A stretch of 64,000 nucleotides of DNA, from positions 124,001 through 188,000 of the forward strand of contig SSNU01000226.1 of the NCBI GenBank assembly GCA_012064415.1. Reading direction: 5' to 3'. Source of the DNA: Gyrodactylus bullatarudis. Taxonomy: Eukaryota > Platyhelminthes > Monogenea > Gyrodactylidea > Gyrodactylidae. Below are positions 9,438-26,100 of this stretch, in pieces; within the stretch, counting starts at the first letter, position 1; each line of letters starts with the position of its first letter. The notes below the pieces were generated by a model. That model worked only from the letters and a program-made list of their open reading frames with translations, was not told where the DNA came from and did not search any database. Position numbers and translations under genes: made by a program.

Positions 9438-9787
9438 AAGTTGGTTGATATGAATCTATGATTTTTAGAGAAATCTCGATATTTTCATCAAGAATTCGAG
9501 TTTTTTAAAGATTTTTTGAAATCCTACTCATGTTGCCCACTTTTACCAGCTGAAGAAAAAAATCCTTAAAAAAATTATTTTTATGAAAAATATCGCCAAT
9601 TTTTGGAGTCCCATTTTTTGAACTTTGGTCAAAAGATGTTTTTTCGGATCAGAATTAGACAAGAAAGCAGGATATCGCTGATAAACTTTCGAAAGATCCA
9701 CCATTTTTGAGGGATTTTGATTTATCGAATTTCATTGATTTTCATGTATTGTGAACTTCAACTTCCCAACTTCATATCAACTACCTT
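9438..9787. mobile_element. TA-flanked inverted-repeat element, 350 bp
   Basis: The ends AAGTTGGTTGATATGAA and TTCATATCAACTACCTT are flanked by TA. The interior shares 'tgttgcccacttttacc' and 'gatgttttttcgga' blocks with the 37.4 and 46.97 kb copies. It is non-coding. Confidence 0.6.
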
Positions 9788-9934
9788 TAGATTACCTCCT
9801 TTTTATCAAATTAGCTTCCTTATTTAATAAATGAGAAAAACATATGGGCATTGTAATAAATTTATTTGAAAATATTCAAAAATAAAAACTTTTTTTTCAA
9901 ATCATACAGTAAAAATAGCAACTCTAACAACATT

Positions 9935-14896
<4,962 letters not shown>

Positions 14897-14980
14897 TATT
14901 GAATAAAATTTGGATAATCCATCAATTAGAACAAAAGTATTTTAATAGTTTTTATCATCTTTTTAAAAATATATTTCAAA
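14897..14980. promoter_or_regulatory. 84-bp head-to-head promoter region, INO80 / MRPS27
   Basis: The two ATGs diverge across only 84 bp of AT-rich sequence. Both 5' UTRs and both core promoters must fit here or inside the coding exons, so a shared bidirectional promoter is likely. No clear TATA or CCAAT motif is identified. If either mRNA is trans-spliced, the outron would also lie here. Confidence 0.55.
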
Positions 14981-16418
14981 ATGTTAATAAGAACGCGATC
15001 AATAGTTCATTCATCAAGACGTTTACTTTCAAGCTTCTTGGACCAGAATTTCTTTTCTAGTCATATTTATGACTCTCGCAAAAATTCTCCATGTTTTGAT
15101 TCCTTGTCAGCAAGTAATATAAATTAGTGAACTAAATATTAAGCTGATCATGGACTAAACTTGATTAAAAACGCTAATAAAGGAAAAGCTGATATTCTCG
15201 CATACGACATAGTATTTTTATTTTTAATATATTTTTTTGTAGTTTGCCAACAAAACAGATGAGCTTGATGAAAATTCTCTCGAATTTGTCGAGACAGTCA
15301 TTAATACGTTTAATAAAACCCAAGAAGCAACAAAAATCTCAGATTCTGCAAACCATGCCTTCGCTAAATATTTCTTAAAGTTGAATAGAGAAGAAAATCT
15401 TTTAGAAATAGCTAAGAATAAGGTTTGCTTATTTCTTTTTACTTTTTAGATGAAAACAGGGTTTTTCTTTGATTTCGTGACGTGTAGCCTAACAACGGAG
15501 AAATTTCTCAATCAGAATCATATTCCAAAGGCAGTTCAGTGTATTTATGAGAGTCATCTTCAACAATGCTTTGAACATGAATCGTCTTCAAGAACATTGG
15601 AAAATCTATTATTAAAAACAGCTCTTGAGTATTTTAAATTGGACCAAATTCCTGTTGAAGAAGAACCTTTGAATAAAGTTGAGAGTAAAGATGAAGAATA
15701 TGTGCGAGTCGCATATGTAAGAAACCCTAATTATGACAACTATTTGGATGTCAAGGATCACAAGATTATGCTCGGGAGGATGCTTAAAATAGTTATGTCA
15801 AAATATCAGATATTCCCCATAAAATTTGTAGATTTTTTTTGCCTTCTACTTGAAGATAATTTCAAAGAAGCCATTGAATTTAATGCTGAAAGCTTGGAAT
15901 TTTCCTCTCATACTAAAGAAGTTTTGACAAAGTTGGTTTCTTCCACAAAGTGTGTTGAAAACGAAGAGGACAATAAACCAGGAATGCAAAGACATCCTAC
16001 TATTACAGAAAAAGATCAAGTTGAATCTCTAATAGTAAAAGTTAAATCTGGAGATTTCGATCTACTAACCAGTCTGCAGAAACAGATAGAGGCCTTTCTC
16101 AAGGATCCTGAATACCTGACAGAGGAGGGTAGGAAAGCTCAGGATCTGTATAGTCAATACAATCGTATACGAGAAGAAATTTACGAAGGTAATGTTAAAC
16201 TCAAAGAAAAGAGTTCAAAAATTCTCAAAGCTGAAGAAATGCTATCGGACCTTCTTGAAACAGAGGAATATGTTACATACTTTGATAACATGGACAAAAT
16301 CGAATTAAACGCTTGGTTAGCACCTAGATCAAGACGTGAAAGAAAAATGTCCAAGCTTAAAGTGTACCGAAGCAACATTGAAAGATATCAAAGAAAGGAT
16401 CAAATCAGGGAGGAATGA
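14981..16418 (+). CDS. MRPS27: Probable mitochondrial small-subunit ribosomal protein mS27 (3 exons, 425 aa)
   Basis: mS27 is a helical-repeat (PPR-like) protein of the animal mitochondrial ribosome small subunit. Exons: 14981-15109, 15243-15422, 15450-16418. The N-terminus (M-L-I-R-T-R-S-I-V-H-S-S-R-R-L-L) is basic and hydroxylated, like a mitochondrial presequence. The block around residues 98-150 (A-K-N-K-M-K-T-G-F-F-F-D, then Q-Q-C-F-E) follows the order of vertebrate MRPS27 (V-N-K-V-Q-Y-G-I-F-P-D, then M-Q-E-A-F-E). The C-terminal third is charged and coiled-coil-like, as in the family, and the length is close to the human 414 aa. Exon 1 joins in frame only if intron 1 starts with GC (GCAAGT, 15110); the nearby GT (15112) gives a stop. 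Intron 2 is 27 bp. The family call rests on remembered similarity. Confidence 0.65.
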
Positions 16419-16480
16419 TTATATAAATTATGATATTCTTATTCAATATAGAATTTTTTAAATACATTTAGTACTGGCAT

Positions 16481-16990
16481 TTATGTAAAATAATGTCCGG
16501 CACCCATGGCTATTATTATCATAACGATTGCAGATATAATCAAGATCACCGTTCCCCCGTCTGAAGTTTCCACAGGCTCTCGGCAATTTTTTATTCCGTC
16601 CTCTGGATTGAAATTATCTGTTTCAGTTGAAGTAATAGTTGAGGGCTCTTCGTTGACAATAGGTTTAGTAATAGCAGCTTTGACATTAATCTTATCATAA
16701 TCCGTTCTGTAAGTATTATAATTCAAGTTAATTTACTCGTCAATATCAGCCTTGTACTCTTCTACAAAAATAATTAATTTGTTTAAAATTTTTAGATTAT
16801 CAACTTAATTATAAACATACTGTTAGTAATGGTCATGAGTTTCTTTTTCAAAACAATTGCCACGGTAGGGCCTAGAAGCATAAAAAAGTTAATAATCACT
16901 TGTAATGGGAGGAGGCGTGAATCCATTTTGAATTAACTTTTCCCTAAGAGAATCATCATCGAGTTCAAGAATCCAATCGTCAACTTTCAT
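16481..16990 (-). CDS. Small LEM-domain, tail-anchored nuclear membrane protein (4 exons, 130 aa)
   Basis: LEM domains bind the chromatin factor BAF. Emerin/LEMD1-type proteins anchor it to the inner nuclear membrane. Exons (minus): 16990-16900, 16871-16821, 16761-16737 (a 25-nt micro-exon) and 16706-16481. All junctions are GT-AG and in frame. Residues 5-47 form the LEM helices: L-D-D-D-S-L-R-E-K-L-I-Q-N-G-F-T-P, then P-I-T-S-P-T and V-L-K-K-K-L. A short acidic linker leads to a C-terminal hydrophobic segment (about 108-126, V-I-L-I-I-S-A-I-V-M-I-I-I-A) with almost no lumenal tail. The size and layout fit LEMD1 or a reduced emerin. I cannot choose between them. Introns are 28, 58 and 30 bp. 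The gene is tail to tail with MRPS27 (62 bp between stops) and head to head with ITFG2. Confidence 0.8.
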
Positions 16991-17188
16991 ATTTCTATAT
17001 AACTAAAACAAAATTTGAAACTTTTCTAAATTATTTTCTGAATACGATTTCTCTTGTTGTTTGGAATAAGTTAAAATTCAGTCAAGTCTTTCATTGACTT
17101 TCAAAGACTTTCAATAATTCACTTATCAAATTCATGAATAATCACAATTGATTGAAATAGTCGCTAATTTTTTACACATCCAGCAGTT
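16991..17188. promoter_or_regulatory. 198-bp head-to-head region, LEM gene / ITFG2
   Basis: This is AT-rich sequence between two divergent ATGs. A short direct repeat 'tttcattgactttcaaagactttcaataattc' type run lies at 17090-17125. No TATA box is obvious. A shared promoter is inferred from spacing alone. Confidence 0.4.
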
Positions 17189-19970
17189 ATGAAGTCCCTG
17201 TCATTCGTAGATCAAATATGCTTCGACAAAGTCTTCTCTCGAAATTCGTCAAATATGTTCATTCACGATGTAGACGATGATGGGGTAAATCAACGAGATT
17301 GTCATATACTCTTTTAAAAAATAGGATAACGAAATGATAATTGGTCATTGGAATAATGAAGGGTTCGACTGCGATGAAACTTCTGATGGTAAACTTTATA
17401 TTCTCAAGTATAAATCCCTTTACAAATACATTGAAATCAACATGATATCTGCTGTTGGAGCTGGAGAATTACGATCGAATTTCGTTAGTAACTGATGATG
17501 ATTTATTCATTTGATAGACTTACATTATTGCTACTTCCTACAACGAAAAAATTTACTTATTGGACGCTAAGACCAATGACGAGAAAATAAATATCATTCT
17601 CAATCAGAAAATCCCCTTCAACGCTAAACATATTTCTGTAATGAGTAATGGAAATCTAGCTATTGCTCATTCTGATCGTATTATTCGCATGTATCAGTAC
17701 AACTGGAAAGAAAATTATTTGCAAATTGTGAAAAAATGGGAATCTGCTAATCAGATCGGACAGATTACATCCCACATTTATGATAATCTTGAAGAATGTG
17801 TAAGTTACTTGTTGTTTTTTCTTATTTTAAAAATTTATCTGTATACGAATCGACAGCATATTTTATTTCAAATTATTCTTTATGGCTTTTTAGGTAAAAA
17901 ATTGATTATCATCATTAGTAATAGCTACATTTATCAATGTTTATGTGAGAGAAATAATTATAATTAAAATGAATTTAAAGAATATATATGAGACAAAATT
18001 TTAAGTCTTGTCTTTATTAAATTTTATTGATTACAGATACTTGCCTCGCAAATCGGAGGTGGCTTCATTAAACTGGAAATGGAAGATGAAAATGATATTC
18101 CAATGTTGCAATATTTTCCACCGAAAAATTTTGAAAACCGCAATGCTGACATGAGAACTTGGATTGTTGGCAATGTCCGACGTCAAATGGTTAATGAACA
18201 AGGCAACGAGTACGAAGAACGCTATGTTGTAATCAGTGTCGCAGATGGAACGCTTCAAATGATCTCTACTCAGAATAATCAAACCTCTCTCATTTGGAAT
18301 GCTCAACTTCACAACAAGGGTGAATTATTTGGATTAACAAAACTTTCCTTAACTGAAAACTCCAAAGAAGATACAATTTGCATATGCAGTTGGGATGGTG
18401 TCTGTTACTTGCTGAATTATCGTCGGGAAATTCTTAGATTTCAACTTGGCCAATCAGCACAAGCCTTTACTGCTGGAAAGTATGCCGTCGAGCCAGGCAG
18501 AAATGAACCCATTCTCGTTTTTAGCACATGCAATCAGAAATTAATCATTCACTACAATCTACAAGTTAGCAAAGATTTTTCTTGACATTTCTTGCTATTA
18601 ACTCTCTAGTTATCAATTTCGAAACAGTACTCTCAACTTTTTATCATAAAGTTTATTTTAATGATAATATTGCCGAACTTAATCAAAAATATCTTCGTTT
18701 GGTTCTAAACTCACAAGGAAGGTTGGAGTAAAACTAGTGTCTATTTTAGTAATAGTAGTTATATTTGGCCAGGTTTCTTTAGACTCTACCCCAGTAACAT
18801 TTAAAAACTAATAGAATGCAAAAATTTCATTTTATGAATACAAAAAATAAACGATTACGCCCGGAGTGTTTCCTGCTGAAAACTCAAAGACATCGTAATG
18901 TAACTGGTTAGAATCTAAAAAGACCTGATGAAATAATTTTTCTCTAACCTTCCTTATGAGTTTAAAACCAAACGAAAATAAAGTTAGTTGATGAGCTGAA
19001 AATTTTTATTGATTTCAAAACAACTAAAATTTGATCTTTTTTAGAGTAAAATTAATTACAATTCGATTAATTGATCTCTATCACCATTTAAGAATTGGTA
19101 GTTTTACAGGATCCAGAAATTAAAAAAAATTAACTTTTAGGTCGATTCTTTGAAAATTAAATCCCTGGCACACCACAATCACAGTATCACAGGCCTTTTG
19201 GAACGAGTTAAAATTCTCGCTGTTCAGATGAACATAGAGGCTCCTTTTGATCAAAGTAAGTTTCATCTTTCTTTCATAAATCCGAAACCATTTTTCCTTG
19301 AAAAAGACATCCATCTGCCGAAAGAATGAGAAATAAACGCTTTATTTCAGGTTCACTCATCAGCCTTTGTGTATTCCAAATGCACTATCAAAAAGAGCCA
19401 ATCAGATTTGTAATTTTCTTTGTAAATTGTACTTTATATCTGGTATGTAAGAGGCTGATGAGTATGCCTAAAATAAAGCGTTTATTCCTCACACTTGCGA
19501 CATCCTTTTATACTTGACAATTTTAAGAAACGATTTAATTATTTAAAAGAATCATTTTTTTATAACTCGGAATAATCTTAACCCTTTCGGTGCCGATGGA
19601 AATATATGTCCATTTTCCAATTTTTTTGAACCTTCATAACTCTTTGATAGGTTTCTGGATCAATTAAAGTTTAAATTGAAGCCCACAATGTGAACTTGCA
19701 TCAGTAATATTTTTGGCCAAATAACTCGGTATCTTCATAGCTAAATTTTAGTTTTCATGAAAAATTGTGAAATAGTCTCGGGTTAAAGAGGAAAATTATT
19801 GAATTGTATTTTGAGCTTATTTAAATAATCATGATATTACTTTTACAGTATTGACAGATCAAAAGAGTCAAATTAAAATAATCGATTTTCTTCTCAACAA
19901 ATCAGCCAGTCTTAAAGATATCGATCAGAAGCGCAGAGAATTCAAAATGATTTTAAGATCATGTTTGTGA
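17189..19970 (+). CDS. ITFG2: ITFG2-like KICSTOR subunit (6 exons, 433 aa)
   Basis: ITFG2 is a beta-propeller protein of KICSTOR, which recruits GATOR1 to lysosomes and restrains mTORC1 when amino acids are low. Exons: 17189-17284, 17325-17483, 17518-17799, 18037-18564, 19141-19255, 19849-19970. All junctions are GT-AG and in frame. FG-GAP-like acidic loops appear in blade 1 (D-V-D-D-D-G-D-N-E) and A-H-S-D-R-I-I-R matches the human T-D-R-V-V-R-A strand. L-T-K-L-S-L-T, C-S-W-D-G-V-C-Y and N-Q-K-L-I-I-H-Y match L-E-K-L-D-V-T, C-A-W-D-G-Q-T-Y and N-Q-K-I-Y-V-Y-W in human. Human ITFG2 is 447 aa. Introns 1 and 2 are 40 and 34 bp; intron 5 contains a ribozyme-bearing element and a MITE. An AATAAA about 40 bp past the stop precedes the AACS splice acceptor. 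Confidence 0.85.
19327..19376 (-). ncRNA. Hammerhead motif, left arm, core intact
   Basis: On the minus strand CUGAUGA (19363-19357) and GAAA (19348-19345) are present. Helix III is AUAAA/UUUAU around a GCG loop. Helix II is reduced to about one pair, and helix I is weak (two pairs plus a wobble). Activity is doubtful. Confidence 0.45.
19442..19490 (+). ncRNA. Hammerhead motif, right arm, core mutated
   Basis: GAGG/CCUC helix I, CUGAUGA (19455-19461) and the AUGCC loop pairing with GGUAU upstream are present, but the expected GAAA reads AAAA (G12 changed). It is predicted to be inactive. Confidence 0.5.
19582..19782. mobile_element. TTAA-flanked MITE in ITFG2 intron 5
   Basis: Perfect TTAA lies at both ends (19578-19581 and 19783-19786). 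The termini are CCCTTTCGGTGCCGATGG and GTCTCGGG. It is highly similar to 6273-6479. Confidence 0.75.
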
Positions 19971-20008
19971 TAATCATTTTTCATTGATATTGATTCATTC
20001 TATGTACC

Positions 20009-20131
20009 AAATAAAGAAAAAACCTACAATAAATTATTTTATCACTTTAGAATTTATCTTTTGATTTTGCTTTTCAAATTTGCTACAAACCTGTTAAAAG
20101 AAATACAAATCATTTTTTATTTCTTCCATAG
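20009..20131 (+). promoter_or_regulatory. Intercistronic region: poly(A) signal then pyrimidine-rich splice acceptor
   Basis: AATAAA follows the ITFG2 stop by about 40 bp. The stretch 'ttttttatttcttccatag' then ends at 20131, directly before the first AACS codon that is in frame. There is no ATG in the AACS frame joined to it. The layout matches trans-splice sites of flatworm polycistronic units. Ordinary cis-splicing to a distant 5' exon is not excluded. Confidence 0.5.
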
Positions 20132-23100
20132 GATACAGCCGAAAATAGTTGCAGTGGTGAAAAGAAGAAAAAATTTGAAAGTCTCTGGTCTCCAGACTAT
20201 TCAAAGATAACACCAGATAACAATTATTTGTGCGAATTTGTCAGGTATCTATTGGATAAATATCCAAAACTTGAAGCTCAATTATCCCTAAATAATAAAC
20301 AGACTCTGTATCACCGTTTACAAAGATGGTCAACATCGAATATAAATTTCTTTTGGTTGGAATTTTTCCACTTTTCCAAATTCCCATCAGATAAGAAACC
20401 GACAAAAGCTGTAGATGAGAGCGTACCGATGGGCAACAATCCGGATTGGTTTCCTGAAATTAAAGTCAACTATTCTCAAGCAATTTTGAATCGAGGCAAA
20501 GACTCCGACATTGCATTACAAGCACTATGTAAGATATATTTCTCATTTATGTGAAATTAATCCAATTAATATTTATGCAAATAGGCCAAGGTCCAAATCG
20601 TATGCGTCAGAGAACCTTTTCTCAACTTCGTGAAGAAGTATTTCTGATCGCATCCTGTCTGAGAAATGCTGGCCTACAGGAGGGTGATGTTGTATCTGCT
20701 TATCTACCAAATTGCATTGAGACAGTGGAAATTATGCTTGCAACTGTTTCCTTGGGAGCTGTCTGGTCTTCGACTGGTACTGAATTCGGATCTGAAGGAG
20801 CATCTGATCGTTTCAATCAGGTTAAGCCGAAATTCATTTTCCTCATCACTGGGTATGAATATCGCAAGCACACAATTAGTATGATTGAAAAGAATAATCG
20901 TCTCATTGAATCTCTCGATGTAAAACCGACCAAAGTTATCTACATTCCTTACCTCGAATGGCATGATCAAACTGTTCTCAAACACTTTACAGATCTCAAT
21001 TTTGACAAGACTGATATCAGTTACAAGCTCAGTCCAATTCCTTTAGAGATGGAAAAAAATCTTCTTGTCACTAGTCAAATAACCAAGATTTTGAATGAAA
21101 AAATTATCTCCAGTATAACAACGAGGTTCGAGTTTACTTGTCCAAGATCACTGATAACTTTTGTATTCATTAAATATCTTTTTATAGTAATATATCCACA
21201 ACAACATGGTTCGATTTCTTGACTATTGACGATGCGGAAATTAGAAGAAAATTCACCATGGTACCATTTCGCCATCCTTCGTTTATTCTTTTTAGTTCTG
21301 GCACATCTGGCAAGCCAAAGTGTATTGTTCATTCTGGTGGCGTAAGTTATCATTCATTAGCATTGGACTTTCTTGTCGACAATACAATCCATTAAAGATA
21401 ATTTCTCGAATTTTATCAAGATGAGTATTGTAATTCTATCTTCAGGGTTTTTAGATTCTAACAAGAAACTTGAATACTAATATTACTTCTTCCTAGACCC
21501 TTCCTATGAGTTCAAACAGAAAAAATTTGTTATTTTTCCTATTGAGTCTATATATTTTAGGGTTGATTCCAAAAATGACCTCAAAGAAAATATTCTTTTG
21601 AAAAAAATTCCCATGATATTTTTACATAAAAATCACCTGGAAAAATCTTTTAACATTTTAAAGTTTTTTTTGAAAATCATTTAGATTTAGAGAATATTTT
21701 CTAATTCTAAAGTTATTCTAATGAATTATTCATCAAGAGGATTTAGAAGACGAGTGAATATTTAGTTATAAAGCTTATATTTCACCGGCTTGATATATAA
21801 AACAAAATTTATGAAGATCATTGCTTCCTTTTTAAATATCTGTCCAATGTTGGTTGCCCACTTAGACTTACGATTTTTACCTCTTTCACCATTTGCAAGT
21901 GCTTCCTTTTTCATATTTCTGTTACTGTAATTATAAATTGAGAACTAATTCGATTATCAACTACCGTTGACTTTTCTGTATTCGCACTTTCATTCTCAAT
22001 CATAATTGTTGCTGGAGCAGAAAATTGGAGTTGGTTAAAATGAGACGTAGTTTCAACTACTTGCTTTTTGAATTTAATAATTTTGTTCTCTAAATTCATT
22101 TTCAATGCTCTTCGGGTGACGTTTTTGTAGCAACTTTCGATAGTGAATTCAATTTTAAGAATATTTATTAATGGTATCATTCAGATTTAGTAACTGCAAA
22201 GTTTTCTTCTTGACAATACACCACAAAGTTCCACATGTATGAGTTTTGAGAGGAAGTTAAATACATCAATTTTTGGGGTCATATTTTGGAAATTAACCCA
22301 ATACTACTGTATTCTATAAGATTAAATTATTCATTAAAATTTAACCTTTTCAATTATTTACTAGTCAACACTATTAAAGCATGCTGAAGAACAAATGCTA
22401 CAAGTGAATACTCGGCCTACTGATCGTGTCCTTTTCTTCACATCCGTGAGTATAAATTCAAATTAATCGATAGATGAATGAAATTTGTTCAAGGACAAAA
22501 TCCTTCCTCCCATTGGTCGAATTAATATCCGTCTCTTTGTCTGCTATCTTCCTCACCCACTCTCAGACTAGAAGATCTCTTCTTTTTATCTATCTTGAAT
22601 ACCATCAACCTCCCCCCTTTAATCTAGATCGCTTATTTTTATTCCCTTCTCATTCTAGTTGAGAAGAAATGTAGACAATTTCTAAAATAAAAAATATTTT
22701 CATCCTCTTAATTTAGCAACTGATACGCTTTCTTTATCCACAAATATCTGCCAAATATATTGATCAAATCCTCTTTCTCAATTCATCTTCTAAATTACTA
22801 TAATCTGACGTAAATTCTTGATTTTATAAACCTTTCATTCTCTATAATGATTAGCGAGGAATATGCTTCAATTATTGTCTACTGACTTATCGATTTTATA
22901 TTTAATTAGGAATATCTTGGAAAAAACGATTATAGTTTATATGGAATTGGCGAAACAGTATTAAACTTTCGATTCATTATCTAAATTCATGTTTAATTTC
23001 TAGAAATTTAGTTGAATTTTTTAGTAAATATTATAATGAAACAGTTTCTTTTGATCCGTTCGTTTATTGTATATTGTAAACTAGATCATGTGATATTCTT

Positions 23101-26100
23101 TAAATACACTCCCTTCGCACTATATAGAGCGATTATTCAAAGTTCGCAAACTCTCAGTTACTACGCAGGTCCAAACAATATCATATAATCTATTTTATTA
23201 TTCATGCCAAAAAAATCTCAAAAATACCCAAAAGTCTCAAAGAGATATATAAACTTGGATAAAATATCGAAGGTTAGTAAAAATAGGTTTTCATCTACTT
23301 GTTAGTAGATGGAAAATTCAAATAGAAAATTCTTAGATTGGATCAAAAGGGTTGAATTCACGAATCTCACAAGCAAGTTGAAAGGTTTTTTCGGTAAACT
23401 AGACTTTGACTAGACTTTTGTTATACAATATTCCCATTTTCCCTAAAATCATCAAAATTTATCTAATTTCCTTCAACATGTGAAAAAAGAATCAATTTTT
23501 ACTATAAGCCCCATTTGTCCTTTCTCTTAGTAATATTCATTGAAAAATTTTTGGCGCGTGCTCTAAGTATTATTTATACTTGAGTAATGGAGATGATGGA
23601 TTACTTTCTAAAATGTATCAAAAATATTTCTCTCTGACCCTTTATATAAATAGGATATTTTAGTTTCGACAAACTGGTATTATATGTGAGTATTAAATAA
23701 ATCTCTTTCGTAATAATTCGCTAGTATTGATTTGTGTTGTGATTGTTTTAATCCAAATTTTTTTGAGTTTTTGTAATCAACATTATCATTTATTGATTAT
23801 ACTTCTCTTACAATCAGAAGATTTGATTTACTTTTTCTCAAGATTTTGTCAAACTCTGATCGATAATCATCTCAAAGAATTTAAATAAATTGCATTACGT
23901 TGTTTTGGTAATGTATCTTAATTGACTTTTACTAATTCCCTCTCCTGATTCTTCAAGGGCAAAAAAACTTTCAAAAAGCTCCTTTTTACACTAGAACTTT
24001 AAATTTATTGGTCTATTCAAACAATCAAGTCATACAGATTTATTTCTTTCACATACAGCTATTCTCGATGAATTTATGATTTTTACAAAAATCTGAATAT
24101 TTTCATCAGTCTCAAAATTTTCTGGAAGATTTTTTGGAAGCCAATTCAAAAGGCCCCCTTCTACTGATTGGTGACTCGAACATTCGCATTTGCAGATATG
24201 GTTACAGTGATAGGCCCAAAATACAATTTTGGTTTTCTCTTTTACATTGGATTTGAGGACCTCTGAAATTTAGTTCACTTTTTGGTTTCTTTTTGTGATG
24301 CAAAATTTCAAATATTGCCTTTTTGGTCACATTTTCCTGTGTTGAAATTTGATTATTGCAGTCATGACTGTTGATTTTTGTATCTTATGAAATCTGTACT
24401 GATATGCATTTACTCGAATTTAAATCGAGTTTATTTTCTGAATCATTTCAAAATATCATGAATTCATAAAACGGAATTACTCACTACTTTAGAGTAGTTG
24501 TCTTTGTTTCTGTAAAAATCATAAATTCCAAAATTCATCGAGAACACCTTCTGATCATTTTGAGAAGCTATTAATCTTTATTCACTTACCATCAAAGAAA
24601 GTTTATTTGCCTAGCTTTTGTTTTATTATGGGTGAAAACCAAAGTTGACAAAGTTTCCGCGTGAAATATAAAAGATAACTCGAAAACTATGCTTTCCTTC
24701 TCTTAATTCTGAGAAGATTTAGACCTGAAAAAATATTATAAATATCAGAGATTAAAACTCACCTTGCCTACTGCTTTTTATAACATTTGTCCGAATCATT
24801 CTCCATCAATATTAACCTAAATATAATTTGGATTGAATGTAAAAATTAAAAAAAATCTTCATTCTATCAAGGTCGGTTGGATGATGTGGAATTGGCTGCT
24901 GGGAAGTTTATATACTGGTTGTCGGGTAATTTTATATGAAGGATGCTCCCTACAACCGGATATTTGGCCGATTATTGACAATTTGAAAATTAGTATTTTT
25001 GGCGTTGGAGCCGCCTGGCTCGATGTTATCCGAAAGAACAATGTTGACTTGTCAAATTATTCCCTTGATCGTCTCCGTGTCATTCTATCCACCGGAAGTC
25101 CATTGTACAAGGAAAACTTTAAGTTTGTATATGAGAAGATTAAACGAGATCTCCTTCTCGGCTCAATATCTGGAGGTACTGACATGATTGGGTGTTGTGT
25201 CGGCTGCTCGACCATGTTACCTGTAAATGAGGGACAAATTCAGTGTTCGTTCTTGGGCATGGATGTACGCTGTTTGTATACTGACGTCGAAATTATTGAT
25301 GAATTCACCATCTCTAAGTCAAGCATGTCCGATAAAAAGGGTGAACTAATTATTGCCAAGGTTTTTCCCACAATGCCAGTGTATTTCATCAACGATCCAA
25401 ATGGAAAAATGTTCAAAGCAGCTTACTTCTCAAAAAGTCTAAGTGAGTTTCCACATTAAAAAAAATACTACTTTTGATTTTCGTTATCAGAAAACCTCTT
25501 CACATGATCAGTTTGCCACTTTCTAATCAATAAAAAATCTCCAGCTTGAAGTTCGAAAAAGATGTCCTTATTTCTTTCTATAATAGTAAACAAAAATAAG
25601 CTTTATATGATCTGGATTCCAAAAAAATCATCATCATATTTCAGTTTTTGTAAAATTTATAGATTATTTAAATTAGTTTTACTTGTAAGCATTCTCCAAT
25701 ATCAAATAATTATATAAATAATTTTTCTCAGAAACACAAATAAATAAATAGGGTGAAATGAGATTTTTCTCAAATTCAAAAATTATTGAAATTAAAATTT
25801 TTCTTTAGAATTTTGGCTTCATGGAGATTATCTTTCATTTGACGAAGAAACTTTGGGAATCACAATATTCGGCCGAAGTGATGCTGTACTCAACCCGAAA
25901 GGTGTTAGATTTGGCAGTGCAGAAATTTATAATGTTCTTAACAAAATTGAAGAGATCAACGATTCTCTATGTATTGGCCAGGAGTGGAATGGCTCTGAAC
26001 GTGTTATTCTATTCTATCAGTTATCTGACGATCTCAGCTATTCAGAAGACATGTCCACAAAAATCGAGCAAAAAATCAAGGCGGCTATCAAGTCAAGCCT

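Larger units (their letters stand above)
19313..19506. mobile_element. Short palindromic element with a hammerhead motif in each arm
   Basis: The arms are inverted copies. The left end reads TCTGCCGAAAGAATGAGAAA and the right end mirrors it, with GCGACATCC at its tip. A CCAATCAGATT block and a TATA-like block lie between the arms. A similar element with the same tips is at 62127-62285. It sits in ITFG2 intron 5. It may be a PLE terminal-repeat derivative that became non-autonomous. Confidence 0.6.

Noticed and set aside
15070..15111. Alternative MRPS27 start at ATG 15070 with the GT donor at 15112
   Set aside because: It gives an open join but replaces the presequence-like N-terminus with an unrelated 15-residue peptide. 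The GC donor explains the longer frame better, though RNA data would decide.
20551..21222. AACS exon 2 read through to 21222 with an N-terminal Met at 20551
   Set aside because: Conserved residues join exon 1 to 20585 in phase. 20551-20584 is intron, and the frame beyond 21125 loses similarity before the next acceptor.
22474..22662. Plus-strand open frame in AACS intron 4
   Set aside because: It is a pyrimidine-rich intronic stretch without a domain or splice support.
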